Part shown: positions 11,344-23,737 of the stretch, piece by piece
Layout: every line of letters begins with the position of its first letter
Position numbering within the stretch: the first letter of the stretch is position 1
Origin: Bisporella sp. PMI_857
Taxonomy: Eukaryota; Ascomycota; Leotiomycetes; Helotiales; Helotiaceae
Direction: 5' to 3'
Assembly: GCA_021307315.1 (NCBI GenBank)
Contig: JAJSPD010000038.1
Span: forward strand, 372,001-436,000
Length of the DNA stretch: 64,000 bases
Notes under the pieces: model-generated
What the model was told of the DNA's origin: nothing
Database searches by the model: none
Seen by the model: the letters and a program-made list of their open reading frames with translations, nothing else
Position numbers and translations under genes: made by a program

Positions 11344-13231
11344 TCATCGGCTGCCGAACATGCCATCAACACCATTCCCATTCGTGGTAGTCTTTCCAGG
11401 GGGAAGAGTCCATCCACCACTGTTTCGCTTCTCGGATTGCTTCTCCGGCTTCTTCTCGTCGTCATCCATGCCGTCCATTTTGAACAATGTCTGCTCCTCG
11501 TCAATCGGGGTTGTGAATCGGCCGCTGCCACCAATACCACTTGAGCTTATCTGGCGTTCCGCAACAGTTCGTGCACCGGAGCCGATAGGATTGCTGGCAG
11601 CACGGGCAGGGTGCAGACCAGTGTCGCTTCCGGTAGATTCTGCTCTGGAGAGACGAGTACGCTGCAGAAGCTGTGTGATGCCCGACATGTTTGTTTGACG
11701 CGGTGGGGAAGGTGCGTATGGTGATGAGTCGCCGGAAAGGCTCGGTCGTGTAATAGGTCGTGAAGCAGGATTTGCAGCTGGGTGAAGTGAGGAGTTGCGT
11801 AATGGAGAACCAACATGGCCGAACGCAGATCCGCGGGATGTTGACTTTTCTTCATCCTTTTCTTGTTGATGACGGCTCCACAGAGGACCCCATCTCGATG
11901 GACTGGCGTTTGAAGGAGATCCCCATTTACCTCCGATTTCACTTAATGGGGTTCCAGCGTTGATTGGGGTCCCTGCACCACTGAGAATAGGCCGTCCTTC
12001 ATCATCTGCGTTTCTAGAGCCCCGGCGGGCTTTCTCTTGTGGCGTCATCAAATCCTCGAGTGCCTCTGGGAGCAAATCTACATCATCCTCATCGAATGTG
12101 CCGAAATTCCAGTCTTGATCCACTCTCTTAGGTAAACTCGCTGACATGATCTTCGACTTTGGCGCTCGATGAGAATGCATCATGCGCTTCCCGAAATACT
12201 CTTCAGTCGGAATTCCCGGTGGTGAGTTGCCATTGAAACGATCTCGACCATCATCTCCGAATGCAGAGGCTTGTAAGCTCTTCAGAGTTTCGGAAGAAGT
12301 AACGCCTAGAGATCCTGGGGGGGTGTTTAATCCAAACTTCACTGGAACTGAAGATGCCAGTGCGCCTTTCCCGATAGCATGGTTAGCATAGGCCGAATTT
12401 CCGTGGCTATCAAACGATGCTGGTAATGGTGCATCTAAAATACTGGTGCCTCGAGCTGCTTGTGGAGAGAGGCCATAACCAAACCGATTTGGCTCTTCAT
12501 CCCTAGGCGAGCCATAAGCCGAAGTCTGTCTGGATGCAAATGTGGTGTCAATCAGTGGGTTGTCGAGGCTCGCACGAGGATTAGTCGGGGTAGGCACAGG
12601 AAATGCATCGTCTGGGTTGCCGAATAGAGAAAACTGGCCGGGCGCAAACATTGAAGGAGGGCCACCTGCAGGAGCTCCACCGCTGAAGCCGTTCGTCAAG
12701 GCAGATGGCTGTGCTCGGTAGGGATCTGGATGCATTCGTCCTCCTATGTTCAGGTTGCCTCCCATCATGGGCGCCTTGTAGTTCACTCGTTGTCCGTTAG
12801 GTAGAATATGGGCATTGGCGCATTTGGGACCGAATTTGCAATTGCCCTTGAAACTGTTAGCTGGTGAATCTCGTTTGAGCACAAGAGCCCTACCTTGGCA
12901 AAATATTTGCACACATTATCAACCGTACTATTGAGATCATGACTGAAAGGGCAAGATTGTCCAGCCTGGCAGGCACCCTGACGGAAGAACTTGCATGGGA
13001 CGTGTGATGTGTCTGTTAACCGTCAGCTTCTGCAAACTCTAGGAAGTGGTAATACACACTCTGCTTCGCAGGCGGACTTCTTGCTTGGTTTTCGAATCGA
13101 CCTCCCATATTTCCTCCAATGTGGGGTTGACCGTTGACTCCGTTGATACCTCCAGCTGGAATATTGAGAGAACCTGAGCTCATATGACGAAATTCTTGGT
13201 GCGGAGGCATTCTGGCACCGTTGGAGAGCAT
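11344..13231 (-). CDS. CCCH zinc-finger protein (Lee1/Cps3-like), 3 exons
   Basis: Probable RNA- or DNA-binding regulator. Exons 13231-13060, 13012-12894 and 12846-11344 join in frame to about 597 aa. Two CCCH fingers appear only after splicing: CKFFRQGACQAGQSCPFSH (residues about 63-81) and CKYFAKGNCKFGPKCANAH (about 92-110); the second spans intron 2. The rest is long, Ser/Pro/Gly-rich and probably disordered, with short conserved-looking pieces (DQDWNFGTFDEDDVDLLPEA, LEDLMTPQEKARRGSR). Paired fingers like these occur in yeast Lee1 and fission-yeast Cps3, proteins of poorly known function. Intron 1 uses a GTGTGT donor. The start at 13231 (MLSNGARMPPHQEF) could be replaced by the next ATG at 13210 (MPPHQEF). 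Confidence 0.8.
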
Positions 13232-16200
13232 AATTATGCTAACCTGTCGTCGCAAGGCGGGGTTCGGTGGGGGTCAGGTTTTGTCGTGTGCGGGTGATGT
13301 TTAAAGATTGTTGGCGGGAAAGAAAGGAGAGTATATGAAAATGGCAGATGGGGCGAAGAGACAGCCTGAAGCAAGTCAGGCATCCAATTCGGTGAGGAGA
13401 ATATGTGTTCAGGTGGGTGAATTCGGTGTAGAGGAAGAGAAAGGGTTCGAGGTTGGAGATGGACGGGCAGGTAGAGACTGGCGGCGGTCAAAGCTCACAC
13501 CCCCGTCTCTTTTTTTCTCGGCGCTAGAGTGAGAGAGACTCGACCACCCTCGACTGCTTCTTCTTCTTCTTCGTCTTCCGTTAAAGCTTTAACCAGATGA
13601 GCAAATCCTCTTTTCCAGCTGTACGTACGGTATGTTTTGAGTCAAACAATGACAATGATGATTCTTCTCAGCAGTAAAACATAAAAAAGTTGACAAACAT
13701 ATAAGCAGATATGTCGCGATATGCGCGAAGATCCCCTTGGTTATCAAGCTCCCGTGTCGCAGGACTGGATAATCCTTGCCATTACACTTCCCACTGTATT
13801 GGGGCGCACCGTCGTCCTAAATCTGCTCCAGGAATTGCGCTTGACGCGTCTACTAGCCAAATCGGATGCTAGACGGTGGTTTCAGGGATCCCGCCAGTGC
13901 AGGAAATGAACAATTACCGGTAGAAAGGATGAAGCTTCAAGGGAAGCAAAGATCAGGAACGGCGGCGCAGCGAACTCCTCGTGATCGCGACCACTTCCAC
14001 TCTCTTTTTTATCCTCTTTTTTGCCTTTGATACTGGAAAGGACAGATACAGTTCTGAATTATACGGAATGTATCAGAGTCATGGATGAGTCTGGTGATGC
14101 AGATACTGGTCATGATGATGCGGCCAGCCTCGATCAAGGAAAGCTTATCATTCAAGAGGGTGTTGTGTTTCACTTTTTGGGATATTTCCCTCTCACCTCG
14201 ATATCAGACACCATTAACATATTAAGAGAGCATGACCCAGATCGGGTGTTTTCTCTGCGCGTTCCTCACGCTCTATGACCTCATCCCCAGAAGCTGATGG
14301 GTGGGAAGAAGCATCATGCATGAATTAAATCGAATCGAATCGAATCGACTAATAGACATGCACCTATGCGTTAAATATCAAACGCGTGTTATTATTTTAT
14401 TTTTACTCCTATTTTTACAGATATCGAGTAAACTGCTCTCTTCTTGCTCGATATTACCAAAATCATCTTGACCGGCAAGGCCCGAGCCAGAACTTAATCT
14501 GACCTTTTGCGCTGACTAGATTACTACTACCAAAATGTAGACTCACGATGCCTTAGACCGAGTGTTTTTGTGCCTAGAAGCGTGTCTTGTCAGCTGATGG
14601 ATACCTCGAAAAAAAAAAAAAGCTTGTGAAGGTGAGTGATGTTGAAGTTGGTGCTGGTGCCCCCCACTTACAGGCTCAGCCACCCAACCCACCCATTCCC
14701 TCAAACCCGAATCAGCCACAATAATCCTCTACCAAGATCTGCCATTCCAGACCACCGCCTTATACACCTTTTAACAAATATATATACTTCCCCAAGTTTT
14801 CATACATACGAGGTGGATGCAGGAACAATATTGGCCTGCGCCTCCTCTGAACTCAGCGCCCCTATTCCGTACGAGCCATTACTCATCAGTCAGACTCCCG
14901 GCCAACCGTCTCTCATTCTAGCTAGAGCTTCCCCTCATCCATGAGCTCAAGGATAAAGCACCAGAGCTCTCTTCCTCGGGTTTCACAACCCTCTCGTAAC
15001 CCTAATAACGATATTGCAAGCGAAGTGATACATCCAGAACTGAAGGTATCACCCGACAGCCTCTTCCCCTAATCTAAGCGTCAGCAACGTAACACCCGAT
15101 TTCCAAACACCTCATAATCTTTGTCCTTCTAACGGCTGCAGCGGGTGGGACATACAAACATTAACTCCGAAAAAAAGAGGAGAACCCTTACTCAGGGATG
15201 CCATCCATTTCTGGGGTCTGGCGTGGGGGTTGATAAGGTGACTTGATATACACCGAAGCACGGCCGTTTCAGTGCAGTTTTCTAACCTCCCGTCATACAA
15301 GTAAGACATGTTGTGGTGAGTACACGGTAAGAAGTTCCGACCTTTGTGTAATGAATGTTCCAAAGGACGTAGATCACATGATAGCATACACTCGATCCTA
15401 ATGCTCTTACCCGAATACGGTTAAGCCACAAATCAACTAGACCGATGGTTTTATACCTGTTCCTTTTCACCAATCAATGAGATAAGACGTCGGCTACATC
15501 AAGATAAGCAGTTAGGTGTTCTATCAAGACACGTGACTTGACCTGCTTTCACCTTTGATTAGTTAAACTTATATTATTGAACACAGAGACATGGCCCAGG
15601 GTCCCTCTTTCCAAGCATACTCAGATATGGATAAGAATCGTTATAACCAAACGACAAGATTAGGTTAGTCCTGCTGATGGATAGAATGGCGAGTAGTAAG
15701 CATCTGCAGTTTAGCCATCCTCCTGGATCCTACCTTTATACTACGCGTACTCATTTATCAAAGTTCATACATGCGTGGTTATATAGAGAGTAGAGTACTA
15801 TCCTTGGAACCGTTAATGGGGTCAGACCTTTGAGCGTTTTCTTATAGATTATAAGTGTGATTCTCGCTTAATATAGGGGTTCTTTGATGTGGATATCTCT
15901 TGGCATATCCCGTTGAAGATAATCTGCTTCAGCTGGTCGTAACAAGCATCGCGATATATCTTCCCCCCCCCCCCAAGGTCATCAAAACGCTCTTGACAGG
16001 TGGTGATGGTGGCTTCCGTCGTTGCCATCACATCACACGATACATGTAGCGTTGCCCTAATGCTTCTCATTTAGGAAGGAGCATACCCTCTTTCTTTGCC
16101 GAGCTCAGAACTTTTGTTATCCTTCAAGCTTGTTCATGTCCAATTTTTAAATGCCTTTTTCAAAATTACATTATATTTAGGCCAGCTAAAACGAGTTCTG

Positions 16201-16601
16201 TGAGTTCGGCAAGATAGTACGGTTTTTGCTGCACAGAGCTATCGCTATCAGAAATCGGATAGTTAGCTTAGGCATTGCTCCTTGGTAGAAGGGTAGCTAA
16301 GGTGTGCGGAATCCCGATATTACACTATTTTCCAGCATCGGTTACGGCAATTCTCCTGTCTGCTTTCGTCAGCGACCACGCAGGTCGGCTCTTAGATGAC
16401 CTGGACACAAAACGAAATCTCGAAGTATGAAAAGGCTATCGACAGATATCATCATTAGTGTTTCTCATCCTCGGAAACCCGTTCCTCACTGTGCGAGATT
16501 TTATAAAATCGACGAAATACTCTCTACAATACCTTCCAGGAACGGGATTTGCTCTTCTAGTATTCCCAATTCTCATTCCCCTCGTCTATCATAATTTGGG
16601 G
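13232..16601. other. Long gene-poor interval, left edge of accessory island
   Basis: About 3.4 kb with only short frames lacking recognisable domains. It holds the CCCH-gene 5' UTR/promoter (CT-rich on the coding strand near 13420-13600), a pentanucleotide repeat at 14329-14348, an A-run near 14610 and a 12-base C-run at 15963-15974. No RNA gene recognised. Confidence 0.5.
14329..14348. repeat. Pentanucleotide microsatellite (ATCGA)4
   Basis: Four perfect tandem copies of ATCGA in a non-coding interval. Simple repeat, no function implied. Confidence 0.9.
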
Positions 16602-18758
16602 ATGGAAAAGCCATTCAGCAATATGTCTTCTTCTTCCCCGGAAACGGGTGAAATGGGTAGCCACATAGAAGGCCGAACTTTCGTGGATAAGTTGCAAGGT
16701 ATATCCTTGGAGGAACAGGTGGAGGAGGATCCTCAGCCCTGGAGATGCTTACCCGTGGATATCAAACTAGAAATAATGGAAAACTTACCCGACATTTCAA
16801 CACTAAGCAACTTCCTCAAAGTTTCGGCGTCAAGTTTTGAATGTTTCAATAGATATCGGAGAACCGTTTTAGTCTCAGTTCTTTTTAATGACCTCATCGA
16901 ATCCGATGTTTTGGTTGAGGCTCTTCATTTGATGTTGGCTACCCGTTTGCAAAAGATAGAGTTCTCTGGAAAAGAATTCCTAACAGGCTATGAAATGAAG
17001 CCTATTGTAACAGTGAGTCAGCTTTGAGAGAGAGAAAACCCTCACCTTTAATGTTACATTATGCAGTGGGAATATTGCTTTGACCAAATCCTCGCTTCTC
17101 AATCTTTGATAATATGTTGCACATGAATAATAGTTGAAGCCTTTCTGTTTTGAGACTACCTCTGCAAGCACTACTTCTACTACATACATTTGCAGGGAAA
17201 GGAGCTAATCCGAAGATTCAATGCTAGGGGATACAAGACCTCGAATATGAACCAGAATGGCAAGTGTGGGTTTGCACCTTGCTAACAATATATCACTGTT
17301 ACCGGGATAGCCCAAAATTCCACCCTAAGACTGCCGACGGTAAAGGCTTAGCAGACTTCTCTGAGCAAGAGATAATCGATATGCTCCTCTTTCATCAGAA
17401 AGCGCACTGCCTTACGAGAATTTTTTCGTCTTCTAAATTGTCTCAACAAGCCACAACAGGAATCTCGTCTCCCACACCTGTATCGCAATCTGAGAGTCGA
17501 CGTATTCATAGGGCTATCTATCGTTATGAACTCTTCTCAAGGTACTTTGGCAAATGCAGAGACTTTATGTACAATGGAGCGCAGCAGCTCCCTAGAGTTC
17601 GTGACATCTTTTTGGACATGATACACAATGATTTCTTGTGCGGCTTCGAATCTTGGGAGCTGGAAGAATTGTCGTGCATTTCTGATTTTTTGCATGATTA
17701 TTACTACGAGGAACTCATGAATTGTTGTATGGATATCGCATTAGATCATCCTAGGAGTGCAAACTCCATAATTACGGCTGAATTGTATTGTATGTAACTT
17801 TGCTTCTATTATTTATGCCTTTATTGACGAAGTTACTACGTTAGGGAACGCCAACCTGTGGGCAAGGCAAAATGCGGGATTAATGATTAGTATTGGCATC
17901 TCAACTCTCCACGACTTTTTTTGCTGTACCACAACATCTTCCCAAGCACAAATGCTCTTCAGGATGAGGAACATCAAAGAAGCTCCGCAGGGACTCTCTC
18001 TTAAACAAGTTCTGAGAGACTCTGCACACGATGCTAGCCATAACCTCGACATTGTAGCACGAGTTTCTTGTACGTTGAATATGCAGCCGTCCCACTTTAC
18101 ATTTAGAGGGCCCAACGCAGCGTGGCACTGGTCCAGCCAAAATATCACAGATCGCTTTGTTCATAGTTTGTCGCATAGAGCAGCACTAAGAAGAGTGGGA
18201 TATGTGATGTGGGATATTCAGCGTTTGCATGATTGGGAGTACCTGAGAGAGGCGTGCGAGGTCTTCCATCCCACTAACTTGGCCAGTTGGGTCACCACGA
18301 TAACAGGCCAGAGATTCCGCTACCAGAGGGGGCAAGAATCATGGTCCTTGAAGACAATCGTGAAAGAATTGCTTCCGGTTATCAGAGCGCGAGCCTTGCT
18401 CACGGCTTCTAGCGCATTCAATAAGTCCACACCTCCTAAGCCTACACCGGGAGTACAGTCTGTGATATGTAGGACCCTCCTTCGGCTGCCTATCTACTAC
18501 CAGGTTGTGTGGGATACGAGCCCGCAAAATGCCATTCCCAGCTTCTGCCATAGCCGCAGGTTCATGATGAAGCAAAGTCTCGCGCTTACCTTGAGAAACA
18601 TTCCTATACATAGAGGCATCAAGGGCACACTCCTGGGGGCCGATCATCGTAGGAAAGGTTCGGGAGGGCTTTCTGTAGGGCTTCTGACTAAGGCACCTGG
18701 CTTTCCCGCCGAGGTAGATTTGAATGATTCTATTTTCGGGGCAGATCATGTGGGCTAA
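16602..18758 (+). CDS. F-box-like protein A, 3 exons (hypothetical fungal family)
   Basis: Likely substrate-adaptor-type protein with an N-terminal F-box-like segment (LPVDIKLEIMENLPDISTLS, then LKVSASSFECFNRYRRTVL). Exons 16602-17012, 17228-17789 and 17845-18758 join in frame to about 628 aa; intron 2 (GTATGT..TTAG) is clear, but intron 1 (215 bases) may hide a further small exon. Later blocks ESRRIHRAIYRYELFSRYFG, SWELEELSCISDFLHDYYYE and RRVGYVMWDIQRLHDWEYLR match, in order, blocks of the F-box gene at 20610-22028, so the two are diverged members of one family. The C-terminal 130 residues have no counterpart in that relative and may be mis-modelled. Start at 16602 (MEKPFSN) or 16623 (MSSSSPE); upstream in-frame codons include no ATG. 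Confidence 0.65.
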
Positions 18759-20609
18759 ATGAGTAGCTTCTCATCATAAGTCACCGCACTATTACAGCAT
18801 ACAGACTTATTATATTAGCAAGGGGCGATGAAAGGAGCCAGAATCCTCATTGAATTTTATGAGAAACCTACTTCTCTGAAGCGTAGTTAGCGGCTTCGTA
18901 GGTAGAGAAATCAAAGCGTTCACTCATGTTTGCAAATTTTCGCCGCTGGTTTAGTATGGAACATAGTTAAGATTATAAATTATGGTAATGGGCTTACCCC
19001 CTGCGTGATACTTGGAGCCATAACTTTCGTTGATGTTCCTTCCACTATTGTACTAGCGCTTCTCAGACAGGTTCACAGATATCTTATGTAACATGGAGAT
19101 GCAGCAGGCACAGGAGAATAACTTGGCTGCCCCTCCGCTTCCCTATCATACACATGATCACAAATGTTGGCAAGCAGGCTGTGAATTTTGTGCTCGTCGT
19201 TCTACCTACGAAGCGCCCATCACGATATAACCACCAGGTGTCTAAGCGCCAAGCGCTCAACCTCCTTCCTCCGCAGCCTTGCAATGCTATTTCCCTACAG
19301 AACGCGTTTGCTCAACGTAGAACCAGGCGGGCCATTCAGAAAATGAAGCTCCGCGACCCTCTGCTGATATACGTTAGCGACCTTTTGCGCGATGGAGCAG
19401 CGAGAGGGGGATGTGTAGCCAAACCTGCCGGCACGGCCAAAGCGCCGTTATGATCGATGGGATGGTCAAAAGCTTTGCGCCTTCTGTCATAACGTAAGTT
19501 GCATGTCCTAGCCTCTCTGGATCTGCTGGGAACCTTAGGAGGTGGCGGCAAGGTTGCCCTACTGTGATACCGCATAACCAGCCATACCGTTTATGCGGCA
19601 CATCTATGGGAGGTTCCTGGATTCTCTGCACCACCGCCTCGGCTCCTAGCCTGTTATTTTAGCACCAAAGTCTTGGGTTTTTTTATCCGGCGTGCTCTGG
19701 ATGCCGTCGGAGATGGGTGCCCATCGCATTATGGCAGGGTAAGCAGTGCTCTCATTGCTGTTGGAGCAGCTTGCGGGATCGATGGCCCCTGGTATCGCAC
19801 CAGGGTTAATCGGGTTTTGGGTCTCCTGTGTGGAGTAGGACCTGCAAGAGGAGCTTATTATCCACGCCCACGACGCAGGGAGGATGTGATCCGGATCACA
19901 ATGGGGCTCAGCGCTGTAGATCATCTTTGAGCGATGGTAGTTGATTCTAGGCCAGGTAGACTAGGCGGGTATGAGATGGTTGACAGGTTTGTCTGAGTTG
20001 AAAAAGATTGCAAGTTCTTCGTTCGCTTTGAATGGCTGCTCCCAACAAAGGACGGGACGAAACGGTTCCGGTCTCATGGTTTTTTGGTTTCGTTGACATG
20101 TAAAGCAGCGTTTACTGACTTTTAAGGAGTACCGCTCTAGGGATATTTACTAAAGAATTATATGCCTTTTCATTGCCTTTTTTTTTGGGCGAGCAATAAT
20201 GTGGTTCTGTTGGAGCTCTGAGCGTATAATCATCGTTTAATCACTTAATTCAGTTTAGCGTAATTTTGGCTGTTTTTATAATGGTGATTTTAAACTTTTT
20301 TTTTACTAGACTAAAGGTTTTTAATTAATAATATTATTATTATTAGTCGCACGTTTAGTTATATAGCTGCCATTTTAAGAGGGGTTTGGCCGCTGCTTTG
20401 TAGGCCGTCTAAATCGTACCCACAATAACTAGCGAAACCGCGGTAAGAGCCGAAAGGTAGGCATAAAGTCATCCATCTATACAGCCCCATCTCCTGTTTG
20501 AATTTACTTCATCCTCCTCATTCTCAACGGCGAATCTGGAGATATATATCAACATTCATCTGAGCGATTTGAGCCTGATAATTTTATTGTTTCCCATCGG
20601 GCTCAAACC
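18759..20609. other. Gene-poor interval between the two F-box genes
   Basis: About 1.85 kb. The part from 19140 to 19950 appears less AT-rich and has several medium open frames on both strands (for example minus 19924-19646, rich in Pro/Ser), perhaps the remains of a gene, but I recognise no protein. The part 20130-20370 is very AT-rich with a TTA microsatellite near 20325-20345. Confidence 0.4.
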
Positions 20610-22028
20610 ATGCCCGCCATCACAAATCTTCCGTGCGAGGTGGTCGCATCTATCCTGCGAAGCCTCGATCATATCGGCTCCCTGGTATCCTCCCTCCTCA
20701 CCTGCCATCACTTCTACACGTCATTTAAGGAAAACCCTAGCGTCAGCTATGAAATCCTACAGCGACAAGTCAATCCGGCTCTCATCCCCTACTGTGCTAT
20801 GGTTATAGAAGCATCACGTCTGCCGTACCCGCGCACCCTGTCTTCAATCCGGGAAATACTCCACACCCTTTACCATAAGCCGGACCAACTAGTTGCTCAA
20901 GCGCAGCCAACGCCTCTCTCTATGGCGTTGCGGATAGCACGTACTCATGATATAATCGAAACCTTTGTAGCCGACTTCGCGAGAGATGCCTGGGCCGTCC
21001 TTTCTACCTATAATGGAGATGCAGGCTTGCCCGATAATTTCACCCTATCGCCTAGGGAGCACTTTCGATTCTGTCGCGCCTTCTACCGCGTTGAAGTCTT
21101 CTTCGTTCTATTCCGTGGCCAGCTGGGAACATTTTATTCCCCTTTCAATAATCGCGAGAGCCAATACTTCTTTGCAGAACACTCGCCGTGGGAAAACGAA
21201 CAGCTCGCCTGCATCCACGATTTCCTTGAGAAGAGGCTTACTGAAGGTTCGTTGTTCCGAGACTATCGCAAGTATTAGAAGAATCTGATTGCTAATTCCT
21301 AATGTAGCTTCTCGCGATGTGGTCGCTCATGATGTTGAGTTTGGGGAACTTTCTGTCGATTATCTCAGCCTTGGTGGTGATAACAGCCAGAAGCAACTCT
21401 GGGTATGTCTCGAAATTCCCTATTGACTGGAAGTTGTTACTTTAATGAGTAATCAGCTGACTAACTTGGCAAAACACAGATGTCACTCGGTGTTTGTTTT
21501 CTCGATCGACTAAAGAATGAAAATTCATACGAGGCTAAAAAGGCCTTGCTAGATTCTGTGGTTAGCGCCGGCAGCGCCAGCCTCTACTATGGACTTATAG
21601 GCTCTCCTAGAGAAGATTCAACTAGCGATGCCCTCCTTGAAGAATATACCGAGGAAAATATAAAAGACTTAGTTAGGCACCCAGACCTACTTGACACTAA
21701 TAATGGTCCATATTCAGCCTGGTTCTCTGCCCACAGAGATGTCCCTCGTAGTTTCTGGGTCATGTTTGACAATAATGCTGGCTTGCGGGAATGCGCTTAT
21801 GTACTTTGGGACATAGATCGTATAGAACGATACAATTTGCTAAAATTGTTTGAAAATGTGCCTGTAGATCCGAGCCACTTGTATACAGATGGTGAATTTG
21901 AGGAAATGCAGGAATCATTTGAAGAGAGGTCGATTATTTGGCAGAAGGGTGGTTCGGGTTATTGGAGCAAAGGGGACACCAGTCGTATAATGTGGCAGAT
22001 CAAATCCACAGGATACCCTGCAAAATAA
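20610..22028 (+). CDS. F-box-like protein B, 3 exons (hypothetical fungal family)
   Basis: Exons 20610-21246, 21308-21402 and 21480-22028 join in frame to 426 aa. The N-terminus (MPAITNLPCEVVASILRSLD, HIGSLVSSLLTCHHFYTSF) is an F-box-like motif placed at the very start, as is usual. Central blocks REHFRFCRAFYRVEVFFVLF and PWENEQLACIHDFLEKRL and the C-terminal block LRECAYVLWDIDRIERYNLL are shared with the F-box gene at 16602-18758; both resemble a large family of lineage-expanded fungal F-box proteins without known substrates. Intron 1 has a GTTCGT donor, intron 2 GTATGT. A role in SCF ubiquitin ligation is inferred from the F-box only. Confidence 0.75.
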
Positions 22029-22975
22029 ATGTATAGGTTTTTGAGAAATACACAAAATGAGTAAGAAAATATAGGGTTCAGGTCATGCTTTAAAAAGGAA
22101 GAAAGTCGTGTAGATATGTAACTAGCACTAACCTCTTCAAGTAATAGCAGGTATACGTCAGCTTTTGTGCACAATGGCTTTAGCTTTTTGCGACTTACTA
22201 CGAATATAGAAGTGAGTAAGTTTGCTATACTTAAGCTTTAATTAGATCATTCTATAGTTTGCTTCTCAATGCCACGAGGATATAAGTTTTTAGATGAGAT
22301 ATGCTATCGTCTTGTTCGCAAGATCGTTACGTTAGTGAAGGTGGAACCAACTTGCAGCAGGTAGGGTTAAGTTATACTTGATATTCACGATGTTTTTCAC
22401 TTGGTTTGTGCGGCGCCGAAAGACAGATTAGGAGAAATATATCACTCTTTATACCACCTAATCACAAATTGTAGTCACCACCTTCATATGCAACAAAACA
22501 ACATAACATTTTTCAAGAAGATCGCCACCTTTCGTCGCTACCAAAAGGCCGATCGCAGAGAACACAAGGGGAGCTCATACTGTCAAAGTTTTCATACTAT
22601 TGTTGATTCAAATTTTCTGGAGTAGTCAGAAGTAACAATAATCGGAAGCGGTGAGTTAACAGTCCGATTATACATGTGACAAATGGAAATGTCGGCAGAC
22701 AGCTGCTTCGTGTACTGTATAGATACCGACCTATGTGAAAGAGTGAAGATAGCCTGATACAAAAACGCATTCATTGTCCCTCATAAAGGCATAGCGTCCA
22801 ACAACCCATCCTACCTACAGTCCTTCAAGCACTTAATCATCAACCACCCACCCTCGCTTCAAGTTTATATTTCTCATGAAATACAAGTAGAATCACTGTT
22901 TAAACTTCCTAAGCTTCGCTTCCAAATTTTGAACATTCTCGAAGAGGGTTCCTGTTCCTCGTTAGTGTGTTCCAA
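22029..22975. other. AT-rich intergenic interval
   Basis: About 950 bases without supported coding sequence or recognised repeats; it probably includes the 3' regions of the converging genes on either side. Confidence 0.5.
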
Positions 22976-23302
22976 TTAGTGACTCGTACGTTTTACTCTA
23001 TTCACCCAATTAGCGCTTGAACTCAACCCACCAACACCTGAGGATATAAATTTACCACTAATGTCCTCCTTATTCTTCGTTTCCTGTTCGCTGACCTTCT
23101 TAATAGACATCCACTGGCATAAACCTACCCCAAGCGCTAGCCCCCCTACTCCCCCTGCCGCAACTCCCTTCCAGAAGTTTTCATTCCCACTATTATTGAT
23201 TATTGCCGTAGTGGTGTCTTTGGAGCCAATAGATATCTTGCTACCGTTTGCATGCGCATGTTTGCTGCTGTCAGGTGAATTGTTCGAGGTATTGTTGTTC
23301 AT
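22976..23302 (-). CDS. Small Asn/Ser-rich protein with glycine-zipper membrane helix, 108 aa
   Basis: Single-exon frame with a proper ATG (23302) and TAA stop. Residues 1-42 are polar and Asn/Ser/Thr-rich (MNNNTSNNSPDSSKHAHANG, then SKISIGSKDTTTAIINNSGN); residues about 45-65 form a strongly hydrophobic, glycine-patterned helix (VAAGGVGGLALGVGLCQW, GxxxG spacing); the tail is charged. No signal peptide. I know no named family. The layout, a polar beta-prone stretch with NNSG-like repeats beside a glycine-rich membrane helix, recalls small fungal amyloid-signalling or membrane-disrupting proteins, but this is resemblance only. It faces the gene starting at 23738 across a 435-base shared promoter region. 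It could also be a chance frame. Confidence 0.5.
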   Translation of the reverse strand: MNNNTSNNSPDSSKHAHANGSKISIGSKDTTTAIINNSGNENFWKGVAAGGVGGLALGVGLCQWMSIKKVSEQETKNKEDISGKFISSGVGGLSSSANWVNRVKRTSH

Positions 23303-23737
23303 GTTGTATTATCGCGCAACTAGGTTCGAAGATTGATTGGCTTTGCTAATGTTCGGCGAAGGGCTAAAGCATCGCATTAGAATTAGCAGAGAGTATCCAC
23401 CATCCTCTCCAAGCAAGATGATCACCTTTGTTACTCCTCTGCGGTCAAGAACAATGCTACACTTGCAGATTAGGACGAAGAGAGCAAATGGCAAAAGACA
23501 TTGTCAGATCGAAATCTCACAAGGAGCTTATATCCGGCAAGAAAGGAAAACCAACAATGGGAAGATGTTATTGGATGCTGGGCTACATGCAGAAGTGCAC
23601 ATGACGGCAGGATGAACAAATTATGCAAGTTGAGCTGAAAACCTTCAAGATAAACCACATCTTAATTTTTGAAACCACCAGATACTCATTACCAATCAAT
23701 TAAAAAGCGCACCCGGTACTGTGCAGGACAAATCGAC
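23303..23737. promoter_or_regulatory. Divergent promoter region between the small membrane protein and the helical-domain gene
   Basis: 435 bases separate two divergent coding starts, so any control elements are shared or overlapping. Small open frames inside it on both strands have no support. Confidence 0.4.

Noticed and set aside
13721..14278. Short plus-strand frames upstream of the F-box island
   Set aside because: No domain, no splicing partner, no start context; treated as chance frames.
15963..15974. 12-base C-run
   Set aside because: Simple homopolymer in non-coding DNA; could stall sequencing but no feature follows from it.
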